From contig CM060174.1 of assembly GCA_030549775.1 (NCBI GenBank), positions 23,858,693 through 23,922,692 of the forward strand: 64,000 nucleotides of DNA. The letters run 5' to 3'. Source of the stretch: Tamarix chinensis. Its lineage: Eukaryota > Streptophyta > Magnoliopsida > Caryophyllales > Tamaricaceae. Positions 61,133 to 64,000 of the stretch are shown here, in pieces. Numbering within the stretch: the stretch's first letter is position 1; every line of letters begins with the position of its first letter. The translations under genes were made by a program, and so were the position numbers. The notes under the pieces were generated by a model. That model saw only the letters and a list, made by a program, of their open reading frames with translations, was not told the origin of the DNA and ran no database searches.

Positions 61133-62120
61133 GATGTCTCATATTTTGTAACTTGTTGTTAGGTGTGCAACAAAAAGATAAGGATAATCTAGTTAGATAT
61201 GTCAATGGTTGGAGGAAATTAATTTTTTCTTTAGTATAAGAATTAAGATAATAATTTAAATATAGATATTTTCCTACTTAATGAATCTATTTGATGATCC
61301 ATTAGAAAATTATTTTCATATTCTCCTATTTAATTAGGTCATATATCCATATTATGCAATAACTTTATACATTATAGAATATTTTATTATATGAAAATAC
61401 TTTCTATTTTAATGAGATTTGATTTGGATGTTTTCTTCTAGCTAAGGCATTTGTATATTTCTTTGTGTTGCAGAATCCTTGACAAGGGAAGATGGAAAGT
61501 CCATTGGATAGTGCACACACATCAAGGGCCAAAAACTAAGCGAAACAATAAAGAAATACGGTCACGACCCACAACAAGGACATGAGCCAAGGTCTTGCCA
61601 GCCAAGCCATGAGCCAATGTCCTACTATCCTAGGGCATGTCTTGCAGCTAGTAAAAGGATTTTGATTCCAAAGGATAAACTAATTGGATTAGCTAGTTGG
61701 GAAGGTCTCATGGGCCAAGACCAAAACAGAAGACGTGAATGAAGAATTTGGTGCTCATCAGTGTGGCAGTATATAAGTTAACAAGAGTTAACTCATAGAG
61801 TCAATTATTAAGTTACAATTTATATGTTTCCCTAGTTATGACTAAGTAGAAAGATATATAAGTAAGAAAACTAATGATAGTTGAGTGTTCTAGCCAATGA
61901 TGAAGGAAGGCATAAAAGGCCCTCTCTTGACCCTTTATAAATGTGGGAAAACTCTCAATTTTCTCCAAATTGTCATACTATATAAAAGTCTCCAATTATT
62001 TCCTCCCATATATTTTCATTTTATTTATGATTGCAATCCACTTAACCCTATGTGCATTAGGAAAGAAAAATTGAGCCCATTTTTTCAACAGTGCTAACAA
62101 ACAATCGCTAAGGTAACTTG
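61133..62120. other. Intergenic DNA, no gene seen
   Basis: AT-rich to 61440, then less so, with AGCCATGAGCCAA / GAGCCAAGGTC-type phrases repeated at 61580-61620. It may include decayed 5' sequence of the Copia relic that follows, but no gag motif is readable. Confidence 0.4.
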
Positions 62121-62129
62121 ATTGGGCCT

Positions 62130-62695
62130 TCTTGAATGTATATGGTCCAATAAAGGTGAAGTCATTGAGTGGATCATCATACTTTGCAAAATTCATCAAT
62201 TATTTCTCCAGGAAGCTATGGGTATATCCTATGAATACCATGGACCAATTTTTGATCAACTTTAAGGTATTTTATAATAAAGAAGAGCATGAGATAAGTA
62301 AGAAGTTGAAGTGTATTCGAATAGACAACAGAGTCAAAAACCTTGGTCTGTTTAATGAAAGGCTCATGGAAACTAACATGAGCTAACCATTTCTAAAACC
62401 CCTATCATAATGGGATGGTGGAATGGATAAAATAAAAGTTAATGGAAAGAGTAAAGTTCCTACTCTCATATGCCAAGCTTCCTAGATCATTCTAGGGATA
62501 AGCCGTATAAATAGTGTGTCACCTTATCAAGTTTTCTCCATCAACTCCTCTCAATAGTGATGAGGCCTATGGAAAGAGTAATGTTCCTACTCTCACATGC
62601 CAAGATTCCAAGATCATTATAGGGATAAGCTATATAAACAGCTTGTCACCTTATCAAGTTTTCTCCATCAACTCCTCTCAATGGTGATGAGGCTA
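62130..62695 (+). pseudogene. Ty1/Copia integrase relic
   Basis: The readable frame at 62132-62386 contains NVYGPIKVKSLSGSSYFAKF, FSRKLWVYPM and KKLKCIRIDN. These match the core of Copia integrase. The first catalytic Asp of the usual DVYGP phrase is Asn here, and the second region, normally TDNGGE, reads IDNRVK, so catalysis is lost. Shortly after comes NGMVE-like wording (GMDK/NGK near 62415-62450) and the phrase before the third catalytic residue. A 127-bp tandem duplication then breaks the frame. No RT or LTR is attached; LTR-like DNA starts at 62705. Confidence 0.78.
62443..62695 (+). repeat. 127-bp tandem duplication within the integrase relic
   Basis: TGGAAAGAGTAA starts at 62443 and again at 62570. 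The two copies share CACCTTATCAAGTTTTCTCC and AACTCCTCTCAAT, and differ at about ten positions. The length is not a multiple of three, so the duplication shifts the frame. Confidence 0.92.
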
Positions 62696-62704
62696 ATGGA
62701 GTGT

Positions 62705-64000
62705 GTAACACCCCCATATTTAGGACTTAAAAAATTTTGTTTAAAGAGTGAATTGTTAAAGCTAAAATAGAAAAAATGTAGGGTATTACCGCCCCACTTG
62801 GTACAAGTCTAGTTTACTCTACCATTCTCATACCAAGTGTTAATGCTAAAATGTTACTCCACTAACTTAATAACATCATTATAAGAACCATAATAAATAT
62901 TTCAAAGTAGATTAATATTATTTGGAGAATATGAATGGTCAGTGATTTAAAAATTCAATCAAAAGAAAATGTAGAAGGATATAAGAGCCCAAGAACATTT
63001 GGATCAAAAGATACCAAGTAGGATATCGTACAAGCCTAACCTCAACCATAAATATTAGCCTTCCAACTGATCTCAAAATCTAACAAAAAAAAATATCATT
63101 ACTTATTGAATAAGTAAGAGCTATGAAATGGGACCCATCAGTATAACAATACTCAATAACCCATTATATAATACTAAGTTGAAAAGCTTGCATGGAACAC
63201 ATAAGGAATCATATCAAGACATGGTATAAAATATTGAAATATATATGCGACAAACAAAGTAAAATAATCATATCATATTAACAAATATCACCAAATCCAC
63301 GTACTACCTATGCCTATTTATTTAAAATATAATGAAACTTACCAACCAAGCATCCAAGGTATGCTATATGAATTGATTATTAGAACTAATCTCAACACAA
63401 TAACCATAACATTCATTATATATCTCATATCTCAACATCAATATCAATAAATTATATAACACCACAAGTAGGATCAAAGGTAACTACCAAATACAAGTAG
63501 GTACGGAGGCTACTGACGAACCACAAGTAGGCACATATGCTAATACCTAACCACAAGTAGGCACAAAGGCTACAACCAAACCACAAGTAGGCATGAAGGC
63601 TACTACTAAATCATAGGTAGGCACAAAGGCTACTACTAAATCATATGAAGGCACAAATGATACTACCGATCTACTAGTAGTAACAAAGGTTACTACTAAA
63701 CCAATCCAATAATCATCCAAACCAACAATAATTATTTCCATTTTCATTGACTCGATGGGAGATCAAAGCAACCCAAAGACTCTAAGGTATTATGTTCATA
63801 CTAGTGCACAAAAGTAACACTATATCCTACTAACTATTAACCCAGTGATACTAAGGTACCACGGTTACACTGGTACACAAAGTTAGCACAATACCTTACC
63901 AATAGTAACATCTAATATATGAGTATGCATATTCTTCTATAAGTTTGTAGAGCTAAATAGAGTAAAATATAAGGCCTGGTGTAACACCCCCAAATTTACT
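62705..64000 (-). mobile_element. LTR-like block(s), continuing past window edge
   Basis: It opens with the recurring module (GTAACACCCCCATATTT at 62705, AAAGCTAAAATAG inside, GTAGGGTATTACC to 62790), in the same orientation as the block at 22244. A second module start, GTAACACCCCCAAATTTACT, occupies the last 20 bases. The interior is A-rich, with a 30-bp repeat array and no coding signal. The two module starts could be nested insertions or the two LTRs of a short element. Confidence 0.4.
63463..63705. repeat. 30-bp tandem repeat array
   Basis: About eight units of 30 bp with consensus CCACAAGTAGGCACAAAGGC plus TACTACTAAA. The middle four are the best matched. Because 30 is divisible by three, the minus strand shows a repetitive frame (LVVAFVPT repeats), which I regard as an artefact. 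Confidence 0.9.

Overview
This is nuclear DNA of a flowering plant, most likely a eudicot; I cannot name the species. It is AT-rich and almost all repeats: decayed Copia and Gypsy retrotransposons, LTR pieces, MITE- and hAT-type DNA elements, telomere-type repeats and an old pararetrovirus insertion. Genes have GT-AG introns and a plant-type TATA box. No operon, CRISPR, rRNA gene or convincing intact tRNA gene was seen.

I support three genes. (1) 15277-17057 (+): a complete three-exon gene for a 455-residue F-box / Sel1-like / MYND-finger protein of the Arabidopsis AT1G67340 type. (2) 32668-32943 (+): an intact 91-codon gene for a small conserved plant protein, possibly the AT1G67350 family (recalled as a mitochondrial complex I-associated protein). 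AT1G67340 and AT1G67350 are neighbours in Arabidopsis, so this may be conserved microsynteny spread over 16 kb by repeats. (3) 53778-54761 (-): the last five exons of a gene I do not recognise, cut off from any 5' part by at least 4.5 kb of repeats.

Layout. 1-13 kb: LTR-like DNA, a broken RNase H piece, a Copia integrase relic (-), an LTR-like block inside a short-repeat array, and a Gypsy gag-protease-RT relic (-). 13-17 kb: F-box gene. 17-27.8 kb: AT-rich DNA with a MITE, a hairpin, an LTR-like block and an AGATGTG minisatellite. 27.9-31.3 kb: a candidate DNA transposon with about 59-bp terminal inverted repeats, holding gene-like pieces and 1.4 kb of TTTAGGG-type repeats. 31.5-33 kb: RNase H piece, MITE, small gene. 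34-37.2 kb: 3' half of a Copia element with its LTR. 37.3-42 kb: Caulimoviridae-like endogenous relic. 42-48 kb: two hAT-type elements, each with an exact 8-bp target duplication. 48.6-54.8 kb: exon-like DNA and the minus-strand gene. 54.8-59.3 kb: long LTR-like block with a polypyrimidine tract and a GTAATTT array. 60.5-61.1 kb: complete Cassandra-type TRIM with 5S rRNA-like LTRs. 62.1-64 kb: Copia integrase relic and another LTR-like block.

The genes do not form a pathway. The main story is how nested repeats have separated, truncated and perhaps supplied control sequence to a few genes. I see no clear novel enzymatic system. The best candidates for something undescribed are the TIR-bounded element carrying telomere-type repeats, the recurring LTR-end module, and the orphan minus-strand gene.
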